The notes beneath the pieces are model-generated. The model was not told the origin of the DNA. It worked only from the letters and a program-made list of their open reading frames with translations, and made no database searches. Of a DNA stretch of 64,000 bases, positions 10,763 through 22,252 are shown piece by piece. Origin of the DNA: Aotearoamyces nothofagi (taxonomy: Eukaryota; Ascomycota; Leotiomycetes; Leotiales; Tympanidaceae); NCBI GenBank assembly GCA_015345905.1, contig JADDTR010000020.1, forward strand, positions 186,001 to 250,000, read 5' to 3'. The first letter of the stretch is position 1; every line of letters starts with the position of its first letter. The position numbers were made by a program, and so were the translations under genes.

Positions 10763-12700
10763 CTAGCAAACTGCATGAGTCTTCCCCGACGTACCCTGCA
10801 ATGAGTGCTGCTCATTCCTATACTTGGGATGGTTGTAATTCGACTTCCAACTAGCAATAGCATGTCTCTTGACTTGCATCTGCCACTTCTCAAGATCCTT
10901 CAGGTCGATTGAATCCAGCACACTCACGCTGAGCTTGATATCATCCAGAAGCTGGTCGCATCTGCTCTTTGAGAAATCCTCACGCACTACTACACGTAGC
11001 ATCTTGAGCTCGTCAGTGCGTGGTGCCATGGTGTAGGCAGGTACAATCCAACTACGCTGGCGAAGTTGGTGAGCAATGTCAAACTCGTCGTAGTGCTTTT
11101 TCTTCTTCGGGTCGAGGCGAAAAGCTACAAGTGGTAGACCTTTGCCGTTCTTTTGTGACATAATGATGAAGCCAAGTTGTACAAGGGAGTCAGAGAGGTA
11201 GTCGGCAGTGTTGGTTAGATTGGACATAATGGCACGGTATCCATGCTTTCCGAGTCGGATGAGCTGGTAATACTGGCCAATGACTTGGGAAGCGCCTTTG
11301 GAGAAGTTGAGGGTAAATGAAGCTTGATCGGCGCCGAGGTAGTTGATGTTGAAGACAAGTTCCTTGGGGAGGAACTCTGGTTCACGCCAAATAACCCAGC
11401 CGACACCAGGATAGACCTAGGAATATTAGTCTTGGTGTCAAATATTTCATATCATCACAATAACTCACCAAGCCATACTTGTGCCCAGAAGTATTGATAG
11501 AGACGACCTTCTCAAGTCTGAAATCCCATTCCAACTCTGGGCATACAAAGGGAGCCACGAATCCACCACTGGCAGCATCAATGTGAATGACGGTATCAAT
11601 ATTCCTCTCAACCAGGAGATCATTGACTGACTTAGCATCTTCATACTCGCCAGTATAAGTGGTGCCTAGAATTACGCATATACCAATCTATACAAGGAAC
11701 TATGTTAGCCCAACTCGCCATGGAAATGTAAGATCACAGTATGTGAGCATACGTACGGTGTTCTCGTCAACTGCGTTGACCGCCTCCTCGGGATCAATGA
11801 CATATCTAGTCGGTGTACAGAAAATATATTTCTCCTCAACCTCGAAATACCTAGCAGCCTTCTCCCAGCAGACCTGGACAGCAGACGACATGACAATATT
11901 AGGCTTGCTCCAGTCCTTGCCCTGAGCCTTACGCTTATTCTGCCATCTCTTCTTCATGGCCAATACTGCCAGCATGATGGCTTCGGAGCTTCCAATAGTT
12001 GATGTACCAACGGCCGCTGCCGAGTTATCTTGTGTAGGGGCATTGAAAAGACGTCCAATCATGGAGACACAGCGGTTTTGGATATCAGCAGACTGAGGGT
12101 ATTCTTCGTAATCGATGAAGTTCTTTGAGAAGGATTCGCTCATGAGATCTTCGACTTCTTTCTCCTGTAGATTATATTGTCAGCCGAGCCTTTTTTATAT
12201 ATTTTGTAGATAGCCATCATTCAAATGAAGTCTAGCATGAGAAATCTAATCTGCCCTCGTCCAATTGCCAGGATGAGCTATTTCGCTACTTCTGTTGTGT
12301 GGCAGCAGCTGATTGACCAGCATCTCCGACGGTAATGCGCACCACTCCAGGAGACCAATAGAGCTGGGTAACTAACCATGTACGTAGTTACAAACGAAGC
12401 CAAGCTATTCATCGTTAGCAATTACTCCAATGCCATTCCCAGGCGACAAGAAGCTCACTTCAACATGGGGTTTCCATCGAGAGACAGGTCGTCCTTGATC
12501 ATACGGTAGGCGACTTCTTTGGGCATCTCGGTCTCTGGCATCTCGTGCCTTGGCAGGTCTTCGGCAGCAAACTTGGAGCCATAGACAGAGGTCGTAAAGC
12601 GGTCAGCCTCGTTACTGGGGCCGAATTTGATGTTCTTGACGCCCTCGACAAGAGGCTTCACGAGCTGGTCGTCATTAGGGATGGACGCAAGGTGAACCAT
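10763..12700 (-). CDS. GAD1: Glutamate decarboxylase, five exons
   Basis: PLP-dependent enzyme converting glutamate to GABA and CO2, first step of the GABA shunt in the cytosol. Exons on the minus strand: 12459-12700, 12377-12404, 11757-12164, 11469-11687, 10763-11416. They sum to 1551 nt, or 516 residues, normal for the family. The joined protein reads through the landmarks [37 protein letters not shown], and [19 protein letters not shown], where Lys296 is the PLP-binding lysine. The 28-nt second exon and the 212-nt intron after it are supported because both keep phase and supply exactly the conserved residues. Introns have GTGAGC, GTTAGT, GTACGT and GTGAGT donors. The start at 12700 gives [10 protein letters not shown]. 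The C-terminus ends in THAVC. No sign of damage. Confidence 0.95.
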
Positions 12701-14513
12701 GATTGCAGCTGTGTGCTTTCAAGGCTGTGTGGGTTGAAGAGGGTGGCTGCAGATTTGGAGATGTGAGGTGCAAAGGTGCAAAGGTGCAAAGCTGAGGAAG
12801 GGGGGGCGAGGTGGAAGAGCTGGTAGCGGTGGAGGCAGTGGTTCTAATTAAGCACATATGCCATTTTCGTAAGGGAGCTGGCGGCAGGGATTAGCTGTCT
12901 CAAGCCTTGGGCCAAAAGCTTAGCCTACGAGCCGCTAACTGGTAACTCGTAAGCGTTTGACAGCCTGGGATTGGCACCAGCCAGGGCAGGTTGGGGCAGT
13001 TCAGTACTGCACTATTCTGTGCATCTAAGGGACCTGCGCAGGTACCTCCGGGTACAGCACCTACCGCCAGCACCCAAGCCAGCACCTACAGCCAGCACCT
13101 ACAGCACCTACCGGCCTCACTGCGCGCGGTACTGCACTGCACTGTAATTACCCCTACTCGCCAGTGATCCACCAGCGTAGCCATGCCTGTAGCACTGGCT
13201 CTCGAGCGGTGTCAACGTCACCCTCCGGCCCCGTCTGCAGGGTCGCTGCCCACTGCGCTGCCCACTGTGCTGCCGTGCTTTGTGCATCGTGACCCTATAC
13301 TCCACAACGCCTTCCTATGCCCACGCAGCCAAAACAAAGACAGCTCAGATATGGCGACCCACGTGTTGACCTGACACCTCAGCATACAAAGAAGTCATCT
13401 TCGCATCCCGAATATCATCACACACGTCATACCGCGGACATCATCCACCATACGCCATACCATCACAGGCCTTTCCCTGGCGTCATTAGGCCCAACCACA
13501 GCAGGGTCGAGGAGACATTGGATACGCTGAATGCACACTGGATGTGCGCATCCAAGACGGGCTGGCGAGGTGAAGTCTCGGCCTGTGTTCGCTGGTGCGG
13601 TGCGGGGCGCATCAGGGACTGCCGCACGCGCTGCATCATCGATCTCAGAGGGCCGGGGGCTCACACGTTTCCATGCGCCACGGCGGTTCCGTTCTGGGTG
13701 CTGAGGGCCCTAGGGGTCGCCGTGGCGCCTCCTCCGCCCAGCGCCATGACGACGTCCTGCTGTCCTGCTGTCCTGCTGTCCTGCTGTTTTGCTTGCTCCT
13801 GTGCTGCCCGCGCCAGCAGCCCGCTGGTCCAATGACCCCGCGTCACGCTGCTTCCAAGGTGCCCGCCGTGCTAGAGGGCTCGCGCCAATCGGCGATGGCA
13901 TCTCGCCTGGCCTCAGACGCTCTCACTCTTACGTACGGGTACAGCTCTGGCCGCAGCTTGTACGTAATGCCAACGTCACGGTTACAGCCAGCATAGGCGA
14001 CAGATCTCCCTGAGATAAGGTACCCGTGGCTACCTATGCCACCCGCCGGCACTTGCCTACCTTGAGCTATATTCTCTTTACCCCAGGCTTTCTGAGCCCT
14101 CGGGTGCATCAGTGTGTATATTCCTCGTGAACAATCGGCCTTTCTTATTTCTACTTCCCCTCCAAGAACTTGCCATTTGGAGAGCCTCTCGGTTGGTCCA
14201 GAACACATCTGGTCGTAAAATAAGTCATATCTATCGGGTTTCGTCTATTCATCTACGGGATCAAAAGAACCTATTATACACGCGCATACCGCGATCCCCC
14301 CACCAATTGGATCATCCAAGCTCTACTCGAGAGGTAGCCAGAGAAGACCAAAGTACTGGCCCGGAGGGTGTATGCGAAGCAGGCAAAAAAGGAACGACAG
14401 CAAATCCAGGATCTGCGCGGCCGGGTACGCCCTCTCATAAGGGGACACACCCCCAGAAACGATGCAGACCCTCCCTCGACACTCATCAGCCCCATCCAAC
14501 CCCTTTATACAAC
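12701..14513. other. GC-rich intergenic region between GAD and phosphate carrier
   Basis: About 1.8 kb. The first 150 bp are the GAD promoter side and include three 9-bp AGGTGCAAA units (about 12766-12792). From about 12.86 to 14.1 kb the DNA is GC-rich and resembles the island at the left end: TACTGCACTGCACTG words (12998-13145), AGCACCTAC tandem units (about 13055-13112) and an 8-bp CTGTCCTG array (13753-13791). The frames here, such as 13317-13835 and 13595-13996, overlap on both strands and show no domain, so I do not call genes. Confidence 0.55.
13753..13791. repeat. 8-bp microsatellite (CTGTCCTG)n
   Basis: Four to five head-to-tail copies of an 8-bp unit, the last degenerate (CTGTTTTG). 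Lies in the GC-rich intergenic island and overlaps no supported gene. Confidence 0.85.
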
Positions 14514-15692
14514 CTACTTCGCGATCTCAACACCGCCAGTGGCTCCGAGGGCCTTCTTGATGTCACCGTAAATGGCAAATTGTCCTTAATCATAGTCAGC
14601 ACACGTAGCTCAAACGATGGATTAGCATCCAATAATAAACATACCAGCAGTTAGAGTTCCAACCATGAACAAACGGGCTCCGACACCCGTGTAGCTGCCT
14701 CGAATACCAAGATCCTTGGCGATCTTGATCAAACGGCTAGTAGTACCTTCTCCTGGGAGACCCTTAGTCTTGTTGATTTTGCTCAACATGGTATCAGCGG
14801 GTTGGGAAACAATGGCAGCCGCAAGACCGGCAATGAGACCAGATCCAAGGTTAACGACGGTCTGACTACCGTTAGAGAGAGTTGATTTGTCAACCTTCTT
14901 ATAAATAGCTTCAACGACCTTCTCGTATACGACGAACTTGGCCATAGTATATGGAACCCTACGTGAAATATCAGCACTATCATAACAATAGGCTACGTAG
15001 AACTTACTGCTTGAAGAGAAGAGGACCGAAACCAGCATAGAAAGAGCCAACACCCTCGGTCTTTAGCATCTTGCTGAAGCCACCAATGAGACCGTTGGCA
15101 TAGGTTGGCTCGGAAACAAGACGGATACGGGTAGCCTCAAGAGGGCAAAGGGCAACATCAGCGAAGAACTCGGCAGCTGCTGCAGATGCAAGATAGACAC
15201 TTGTGCGATTGTTGACGGCGGCGTCATATCCGATGAGGTTAATTGACTGTTGCTTGAAGAATTCGTATCCTCCAAACTTGAACGCACCCTGCAGGAAGTA
15301 TCCAGCAGCAGTTGGGCCTAGACCAGTGAGCAGAGCACCGGCACCTTCCTTTGCAATGATTGTTCGGAAACCGCCAATGAGACCTTTGTTGTATGTGATT
15401 GGGTCGAGTTGGATTCTTGTCTTGACACTGAGAGGAGATTTGTCAGCACTCTATACGACAATTGGGTTGCGAAAGGAGAGGCCGTCAGGGGCGCGATATG
15501 AGCAGAAAATTGATGCACTTACACATCGACAGGTGTGAGACCTCCGTGGGTGACTGCGCAACAGACGGCACCAGCAATGGCGAATCTGGAGTACAATTGG
15601 AAGCCGGTGAGCTTCTCAGGAGTCTTTGAAAGGGCAGTTTGAACGACAGCGTCGACCTTCGTCGAGCCGGTTGAGGTCGCTGATGATGCCAT
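14514..15692 (-). CDS. MIR1: Mitochondrial phosphate carrier, four exons
   Basis: Inner-membrane carrier importing phosphate (with a proton) into the matrix for ATP synthesis. Exons on the minus strand: 15523-15692, 15008-15427, 14645-14958, 14514-14584; total 975 nt, 324 residues. Each of the three carrier repeats has its signature: [21 protein letters not shown] and [10 protein letters not shown]. The stretches [21 protein letters not shown] and [20 protein letters not shown] are typical of the phosphate carrier, not the ADP/ATP carrier. The last intron uses an AAG acceptor (14585-14587), less usual than CAG or TAG, but it restores the conserved ending [16 protein letters not shown]. The start at 15692 ([10 protein letters not shown]) gives a short N-terminus without an obvious cleavable presequence. 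MIR1 is the yeast name for this family. Confidence 0.94.
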
Positions 15693-17524
15693 TGCGATAG
15701 ATGTGTGAAGATGGGAGGAGTCGAATTAGGGGCAAGAGATGGAGTGGAGATGTCTGATGTCGGACGAGAAACCGTAGACTCGAGAGAATAATGGATGTAG
15801 AGATTCCGAACTCGACGTTGAGACCTCAAAAATTGAAAAGGTCGGGTGGAATCGGGCTAATGTGGCCTAGCGGAGTCCCTAAGACCCTTCAGGCCAAATC
15901 GATTGTTGGAGCCCCCAGGGTTTTTGCGTAATAGCCGTCGCCCCCGTCATAAATACCTCATAAGTTACAACTCTGCGATAGCATAATAAACGAGGTAAAA
16001 TAAATGCAAACAACCATCGCCGTCCGTTTCGAAGTCGCATCTTTGTGGGACAGTCTGTAATACCAGGCTATTTCCAAACTCTATGCGAAGCAAGATACTT
16101 CTCTGCTCTGTACTCGAATGCGCTCCGGAATCTTGCCAAGGAAATCTCCGGTTATCCGAGCGATTGTCAGAGTGGGCTCTACCGACTTCAAGGCGGTACA
16201 GTACTGCCACAGATAAACAAGGCAGCTTCTAGACAAGGAAGAGCTCTCTACAGGTCTTCTATTCATCTACCTGATCCTCGACATTCCTGTCTTCTTTCCT
16301 TGGATTTATCTTGCGAAATTATGCGTCCTAAGTGATAGCTTCCATAAAAGTGCATTCCAGGCTCGTTCGCAGCTGCGCGGAGAGACCGAGAGGGTGCCGC
16401 GATTTGTCGCCATACAATCTGGGCCATTTGGACAGTGCCAAGAGCTCTGTTCTTATGAATGCGAACAACGCCTAGCAGCGCTCTCCATTTTTCAGTTGGG
16501 ATGTACAGGGGAGATGGAACGGAGTGGCCGGCCTTTAGCGACCATCCAGAGGCGAGTTATTCAGAACATTTGGTGCATTTGGCACGTTCGGTTGGTTTAC
16601 CCTCTGCGAGTTCTCAAAGACTTCTCCTGTCACTGAGCAAAAATCTGCCTGACAGAAGTCTTTTCCTGATTCATACCTTTGCGGTCTTATTAAAGTTGCC
16701 GGAAGTGCTCTGTCGCCTGCTTCTGCCATTGTTAGTAAATCAGCGAGGTTGATCTTCGATGTCAGTAACGTGGAGCATAAGGTGTACCCTCCCTTTCTAA
16801 CCCCGTTCTTGCCTTATACAACAAATTGCTGATCATCGGCTGATATCGAAGCCAGACCTTCGAACCTAGGCTTAAGACAGATGGCAAATATATATTTGTC
16901 CGTAAATTTTATTTATTCAAATCATCAGTTCGACAGGGCAATTTATTTATAATATCCTTGAACTCTCTTCTCAAGCATTGCTATCTTTATATAATCTATC
17001 TATAGACTATAGTTGGCCTCTACGGCTTCGTAGCTTAGTATTCACTCCCAAGTATAACAGTATTTTCTATTCCGGGTTTCTAACCCAACAGAATAGGTAT
17101 TTACTCAATCTATATCTATATCTTCTCAATATATTCAACATGATGTCGCTGCAATTTTATTGCTCTAAGTTCATCGTTTGTATATCAAGTTTATCAACTT
17201 CTTACTAGTTAAGGGCAGATGCCTATTTTACCAAATGTGCTGTCTTTTGGCTCTCTTCTAGTCTGCTCTAATGGCTCCATTTTTGTGTTACAATCTAGAA
17301 GACGTTTTGAGTTTTTTGTTAGGAATTATTACCCACATTGTACACAAGCTATAAGCAAGAAGCATGCTGTTTTATAGAGCAAACGCTTGTAGCTGATAAC
17401 TTATATAGTAATTACATCATTTATTACAGTACTCTTAGTTGAGGAGGTGTGCAAATACCGGCACTTCTATTACCCCCCAAGCGATAGCTGAAAATATGGG
17501 TATCATTCACTCATCTCTCCTCCC
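15693..17524. other. Intergenic region without a supported gene
   Basis: About 1.8 kb between the phosphate carrier start and the end of the double-psi barrel gene. 15.96-16.75 kb has mid-range composition with small frames on both strands (for example 15965-16210 on minus, 16459-16752 on plus), none with a domain I recognise. 16.87-17.46 kb is AT-rich with no coding signal. A small decayed gene cannot be excluded. Confidence 0.5.
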
Positions 17525-18255
17525 CTAACTCAACCACGCCCAGCTCCCAGTAACTCTCCCCAATGTCTCATCCGCAAGCTTATCGAATGAACTCGGGCTC
17601 AAATCTAGGTCCTTCACTTTACATCCCACACACCTATCTACAACCGTCACATCAACACTCCTATTTGCGCCCGCCTGTTCATTATACCTTGTGACACGGA
17701 TCTTCTTCTCACAAAGGGGGTTCTCGTTCGGGTTGCTCGAGGTTGAAGCGGCATCGTAGAGTATGTGAGATACGGCGCAGATAGAATCGGTAGATGAAGA
17801 CACGATGCCGCAAGCGCCAAGCTGAGGAGAGTAATATGTGAGATCACCCGTAAAGATATCGGTATTTGACGGAAGAGGAAGCGTAGCAGATCTACGATAG
17901 AATTAGTATGGTCCTCGTATTTGGAGATTCTGTGGTCTAAAATCAAATATGCTCACAATTTCTTTAGACCGAGACCAATTCCGAGGCCAAGAATAAGAGC
18001 CAGGAGACAGCTTGTCAAGCCAAGGAGGACAAGGAGGAAGGTCCGGCGGCTACGACCGAAATATGTCCTATGTGCCGGAAGGAATTGGTTGAAGCGGTCT
18101 TTGAAGGTAGATTTGGCCGGAACATTAGCCAGTACAACTGGGGCTTCTTTCCCGGACTTTAAGTGTGACGGGGTATCCGTTTTACCCAGAAATCCAAAAA
18201 CCGATTTCGACTTGGTAGGGGACCGGCCTCCCCATTCTGGCTCTTGATATGCCAT
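17525..18255 (-). CDS. Membrane-anchored RlpA-like double-psi beta-barrel protein
   Basis: Two exons on the minus strand, 17957-18255 and 17525-17891, 666 nt, 221 residues. The N-terminal ~70 residues are polar and basic, followed by one strong hydrophobic segment at about 72-95 (LLVLLGLTSCLLALILGLGI). This predicts a type II membrane protein with the C-terminal domain outside the cytosol. Residues ~108-221 carry the barwin/RlpA-like barrel pattern: GDLTYYSPQLGACG, a central ICAVSH, VTVVDRCVGCKVKDLDLS and a terminal GSWAWLS. Several cysteines could form disulphides. Family members include expansin-like, cerato-platanin-like and RlpA-like proteins that bind cell-wall polysaccharide, so a wall or secretory-pathway role is inferred. 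The intron (GTGAGC donor, GTAG acceptor) keeps phase and joins the membrane segment to the barrel. Substrate unknown. Confidence 0.85.
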
Positions 18256-19036
18256 TGGCAGGTTTTGTAAAGCAATTATAGGCTAGGGAAAGATATATGA
18301 ATAGATGTATTACTTAAGAGAGTTTATGAATAGTTGTAACAGATGATGGAGATGTGATGGACTTGACTTGAAATCATGTCGCATAAACCTGTTCGGAGCT
18401 TCTAATTGATGAACAAGCTTAAATTTAGGACAACGGAATTACAGGGGTCCAAAGCTGGGGTTTTAGCTACGAAACCCCCACTCCCAATAGAGGATAGCCT
18501 TCAGTATCACGTGTTACACCTTTCTTGCTCCTCAATTTACTTCACCTTTGATTTGCTGTATGCAGTGAAGAATCAAGCATGACGAAGAAACATGGTATTC
18601 AGTGGGAATACATGATGAGGAGTAAAACACGATATGATGACAACTTGAATATTACTGGGTAAGGAGAGAGAGAGTTGAATAGAGCACCATCTCGGTTTCG
18701 CATGTCTGGTGGCTATTAGACAGTTTGTGAATGTTTTGCAGCCCTAAACAGGCCCGCTAGTGATTACTTGTTATTAATTATATATGTAATACGCATCTTC
18801 ATAGGTGTGAATTCATGACACCCAAGGTAGATATAAAGATGCCACATAGCGTGTACAATGGCTTTACTAAAACCCCCATTCTAACGCCAAGTCCGCGACA
18901 ATGATAGGCTCCAGTGTTATACATATAGATCGTTATGTTCTAACGCCAACAATACATGTGATTCCGTACTGGTAATGTGGCCCATCAATCAAGCCAGTCT
19001 GCTTCATATACCGTTCCTAAGCACCGTGGCCCAATT
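18256..19036. other. Intergenic region
   Basis: About 780 bp holding the promoter side of the double-psi barrel gene and the 3' flank of the 1071-residue gene. No gene or repeat recognised. Confidence 0.5.
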
Positions 19037-22000
19037 TCACTGCATAACACTCTGCCTCCACCTCTCAACCATGGCAGCTTGTCCCTGGTTAAGTGGTGGC
19101 CCACCCGGTGCCATCTGCATCCGTAGCATTGGGTTGGCTTGCATACTATAGCCCGTGGCCATCAGAGAATTACCATTATAGCCCACCCCAGCGTATGGAT
19201 TCGCAAATTGGGGCATCGTTTGCTGGTAGCTATGTCGGTTCAAGGTCATGCTCGACTGGTTATAGGCCGGCATGTAATTGTTCACATAGCCGGAATAGCT
19301 AGAAGTAGGGTCTTGCGTGGGAATGATGCCGCTAGTGCCGTTAGTATAAACTCCTTTCCTGAATCCACCCATTGGTGGCTGCGGGCTCGGAATTTGTGCG
19401 TTATTAAAGTCAAGCATAGTGCTAGCTCTTTGCATTAGTGGGCGCTCATGCGATCCTAAAAGACCGCCACTGTGCTTGTTTAAATTGTAAGAAGGCGAAC
19501 GTCCAGCGCCCGCAGTTGGATGCGCTTGAAGGATATCGGCCATACTCCGTCGAGGCTTTAGCCCTGGACGCTGTTCAAGAGGCGGAGTACCGCCAGCACC
19601 AACTTCCTTCTGTCTAGCTTCCCGCTCTGCCTGCAGCCTCTTGCGTCGCTGTCCGAGAGTCTCCTCTTCCTCGGGAGGCGGGGAGTTTGATGTGTCCTTT
19701 CCTTTACCTTTACTGTCTCTCTTTGCAGTGTCCATCACATCACCGCCGAATTGGCTCATCAATTCTGAAGTGAAATCACCACTTACAGGACGCGTGGGCG
19801 GAAGTTCCGTTCTGGTACCATATTGATCCTGGGAAATTTGGTTTGGGTCTGCTAGGGCTTCATCTCTATCTTCCGGTATCTGTCTAGGAAGAACATTCAT
19901 GGTACTTGCACGAAGTATACGTGGGGGTCTTCCTTGTAACCGATCTCGCCGTTGACTGAGTGGCTCATTGTCTTCCATATCACGCCTCTCCATCAGACCC
20001 ATAGGCCCGGTTCGGTCTTCATACGCATTTGAACTTGGAGGATAAAGAATTGCGAGGGGTACATCTTCGTCATCTTCGTTGCCTACGTCTTGAGCCACCG
20101 TTGATGGGTCTTCCCAGGCCAAGTTGATTCGTTTTTGTTTTCGGGATTTCTTCTCGATTTGAGCAACAGCGTCTAGTTCTAGGAGTGTGGAATGAATCCC
20201 GTTAGGATATGCCGCAGTTATAGGTTGAGTTCGTTGCTTCTGCTGCTGCTTACGAATCTGCAATTCAGCAAGAAGGGTGGTAGGCGCTCCATGATATATA
20301 TCGTCGTCAAGTTGTCCTTCACCACTCTTCCCACCTTCAACCTCGTCTAGACCTGAGCTATGCTCTGATCCATTCATGTGCTGGGCCAGCTCATCCTCAA
20401 CCTCGCTGTCATGTCTTGAAGATTTATCGATCTTCCCTAGACTAAAAGCACTAGACATCGTAGCTCGGCGAGGATCTTTAGAATCGGAACCCAACATGTC
20501 GTTGCTACTAGTACGCCGGAGCCGTAAAAAGTTGTAGCCACTTGCTCGTTTTTCCAGCTTCTGAGATGGCTCAATAGTATGACTCTTTGATTTATTGGCA
20601 TTCTTGCTCGTTCCGTAAACTTCTGTACCAAGCCGACCTGCAAAAGCGTGATCCGTAAACGCACTCACTGGTGCGTACGCCGAGGCATCTAAGATACTAT
20701 TAAGCGTAGCAACAGCAGATTGCGACTTAACCTCGACAACCTGAGGTATTGTTGCATGCTCAAAGAACGCAGTCGCTCTGAGCTGTGGTGGCAAGTGCCC
20801 TAGATCCGTTGTGCTCCGTCGTCCTCCCATCATGCTTCGTTGGTGTTGTGGAATATATTCCTGATCCTGCACCGTATCGTCTGTAGCTAACTTCGCACCA
20901 TCTTCGTCTTCTAAAACGTCTGGAAGCCATATCGTAGACTGTCGAACTGCTGCTGGAATAGAGCTGAGTACTTGGGACCTTTGTTTATCCCTTGTGGAAG
21001 CTGAAGGAAGCTTCGAAAGTTTCTTCGGTAGATTCAGTACCATGGGAACAGGTGCTGGATAATATACCATTTGCTGCCCCGTACTTGGATCTGCGTACGA
21101 CTGTGGCCTGGGCATTGATAGGTGGGTACTTGAGGACGTCCTAAGGTCACCAAGTGACGGCCTGTCCTCGGATATTTCTCTCTGCCTAGGGGCATAATGT
21201 TCCCCATCGAAATCGCTGAATAACTTTTGAGCTTGCTCGTATGTATTTGTTGAAGCAGACGTTGCCGGCCTGTCAGTTTGGCATTCTAGTCTCGCAGCTT
21301 GTTGTTCAATGGATGCAATTGAGTCGACAATTGGCCGTGTGAGTGTCGTTGATCCTTCGTTATGCTCTGCAGCTGAAACAGACCGTGATATGATTGGAGA
21401 ACTAGCAGGCATGGAGCGATTGACGAAGGATTCTAACGGTCGGCCTTCAAGTTCTGGTTCAGGACGTGAGTCAAATCTCGAACCTTTTGATGCTGACCGG
21501 CCACGATTTGATGTTGAAACGGATTCTCGTGGAGAAATCATATTGTAACCGCCAGGCGAATAGCCGCCTGAACGGGCAGCATTATTCGTGTCAACAATTG
21601 AGCCAGGATTCGAGAATTGCCTTGTAAATGGTGATTCTGCAGGAGAGGAAAGTAGGGAGGATTTTCTGCTATCAGCCCTTTTCTGCTCATCGTATAGTTG
21701 TCGGACAGCATCGTCAATACTTGAAGTCATGGAGAGCTTCTCGGCGGTCTCTTCCAGAAGTTGCACGTTCGACATAAAGGCGCCTTGTAGGGTATGCAAA
21801 TCTGGAGTAGGATGTCGAAGTGTTATACTTCGCCCGGAGGCACTTCGCAGGACCGGTTCGGGGTCGACAGCACGAGTTGAGGCTTTTCCTTGTTTATTTA
21901 TGATTGTTGTGACTTGTTCAGTTCGTTTTCGCTGCCGGCACACTTTCAGAGCATCTTCTCCAGAGCAGTTGCTCCATAGAGAAGCGGCCAGTGATGCGCT

Positions 22001-22252
22001 GCGAGAATTTTGTGCATCTCCTGCTTCTAAGACATCGTAGCCTGTGCTCGCACTCATTGATAATACCGATTGGGCCGTGCGGGCCAGTCCCAGCCCGCGC
22101 GAGCCTTCGTGTTCTGTACCCGTAAATAGAGCAGCCGAGCCGGGGTCGATATCCAAGGGAAGAGGATGATAACGCGACGAGGCCGGGCCATATAGTGGAG
22201 AGTCGGACGTTGGTGGCCCATCTCCTTCCTGGGCGACAGCATTGTATGCCAT
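19037..22252 (-). CDS. Large unknown protein, mostly disordered, 1071 residues
   Basis: Long uninterrupted frame, far longer than chance at this base composition. I do not recognise the family. The protein is rich in Ser, Pro, Gln, Asp and Glu and probably largely disordered. Ordered-looking pieces are AFMSNVQLLEETAEKLSM with SIDDAVRQLYDEQK (about 160-195, amphipathic helices), a charged EDVPLAILYPPS stretch in the middle, two related RRxRLQ basic motifs (EPLSQRRDRLQG and ETLGQRRKRLQAEREARQ), and a Tyr/Asn/Met/Gly-rich C-terminal third ending MVERWRQSVMQ. There is no membrane segment, signal peptide or catalytic motif. The paired LxQRRxRLQ motifs and the conserved-looking C-terminus suggest binding sites for other proteins; this is inference. 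The start at 22252 is the first ATG of the frame. Confidence 0.85.
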   Translation of the reverse strand: MAYNAVAQEGDGPPTSDSPLYGPASSRYHPLPLDIDPGSAALFTGTEHEGSRGLGLARTAQSVLSMSASTGYDVLEAGDAQNSRSASLAASLWSNCSGEDALKVCRQRKRTEQVTTIINKQGKASTRAVDPEPVLRSASGRSITLRHPTPDLHTLQGAFMSNVQLLEETAEKLSMTSSIDDAVRQLYDEQKRADSRKSSLLSSPAESPFTRQFSNPGSIVDTNNAARSGGYSPGGYNMISPRESVSTSNRGRSASKGSRFDSRPEPELEGRPLESFVNRSMPASSPIISRSVSAAEHNEGSTTLTRPIVDSIASIEQQAARLECQTDRPATSASTNTYEQAQKLFSDFDGEHYAPRQREISEDRPSLGDLRTSSSTHLSMPRPQSYADPSTGQQMVYYPAPVPMVLNLPKKLSKLPSASTRDKQRSQVLSSIPAAVRQSTIWLPDVLEDEDGAKLATDDTVQDQEYIPQHQRSMMGGRRSTTDLGHLPPQLRATAFFEHATIPQVVEVKSQSAVATLNSILDASAYAPVSAFTDHAFAGRLGTEVYGTSKNANKSKSHTIEPSQKLEKRASGYNFLRLRRTSSNDMLGSDSKDPRRATMSSAFSLGKIDKSSRHDSEVEDELAQHMNGSEHSSGLDEVEGGKSGEGQLDDDIYHGAPTTLLAELQIRKQQQKQRTQPITAAYPNGIHSTLLELDAVAQIEKKSRKQKRINLAWEDPSTVAQDVGNEDDEDVPLAILYPPSSNAYEDRTGPMGLMERRDMEDNEPLSQRRDRLQGRPPRILRASTMNVLPRQIPEDRDEALADPNQISQDQYGTRTELPPTRPVSGDFTSELMSQFGGDVMDTAKRDSKGKGKDTSNSPPPEEEETLGQRRKRLQAEREARQKEVGAGGTPPLEQRPGLKPRRSMADILQAHPTAGAGRSPSYNLNKHSGGLLGSHERPLMQRASTMLDFNNAQIPSPQPPMGGFRKGVYTNGTSGIIPTQDPTSSYSGYVNNYMPAYNQSSMTLNRHSYQQTMPQFANPYAGVGYNGNSLMATGYSMQANPMLRMQMAPGGPPLNQGQAAMVERWRQSVMQ

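Noticed and set aside
13317-13996. Overlapping 133-172 codon plus-strand frames
   Set aside because: They overlap each other and minus-strand frames in a GC-rich region and include the CTGTCCTG microsatellite.
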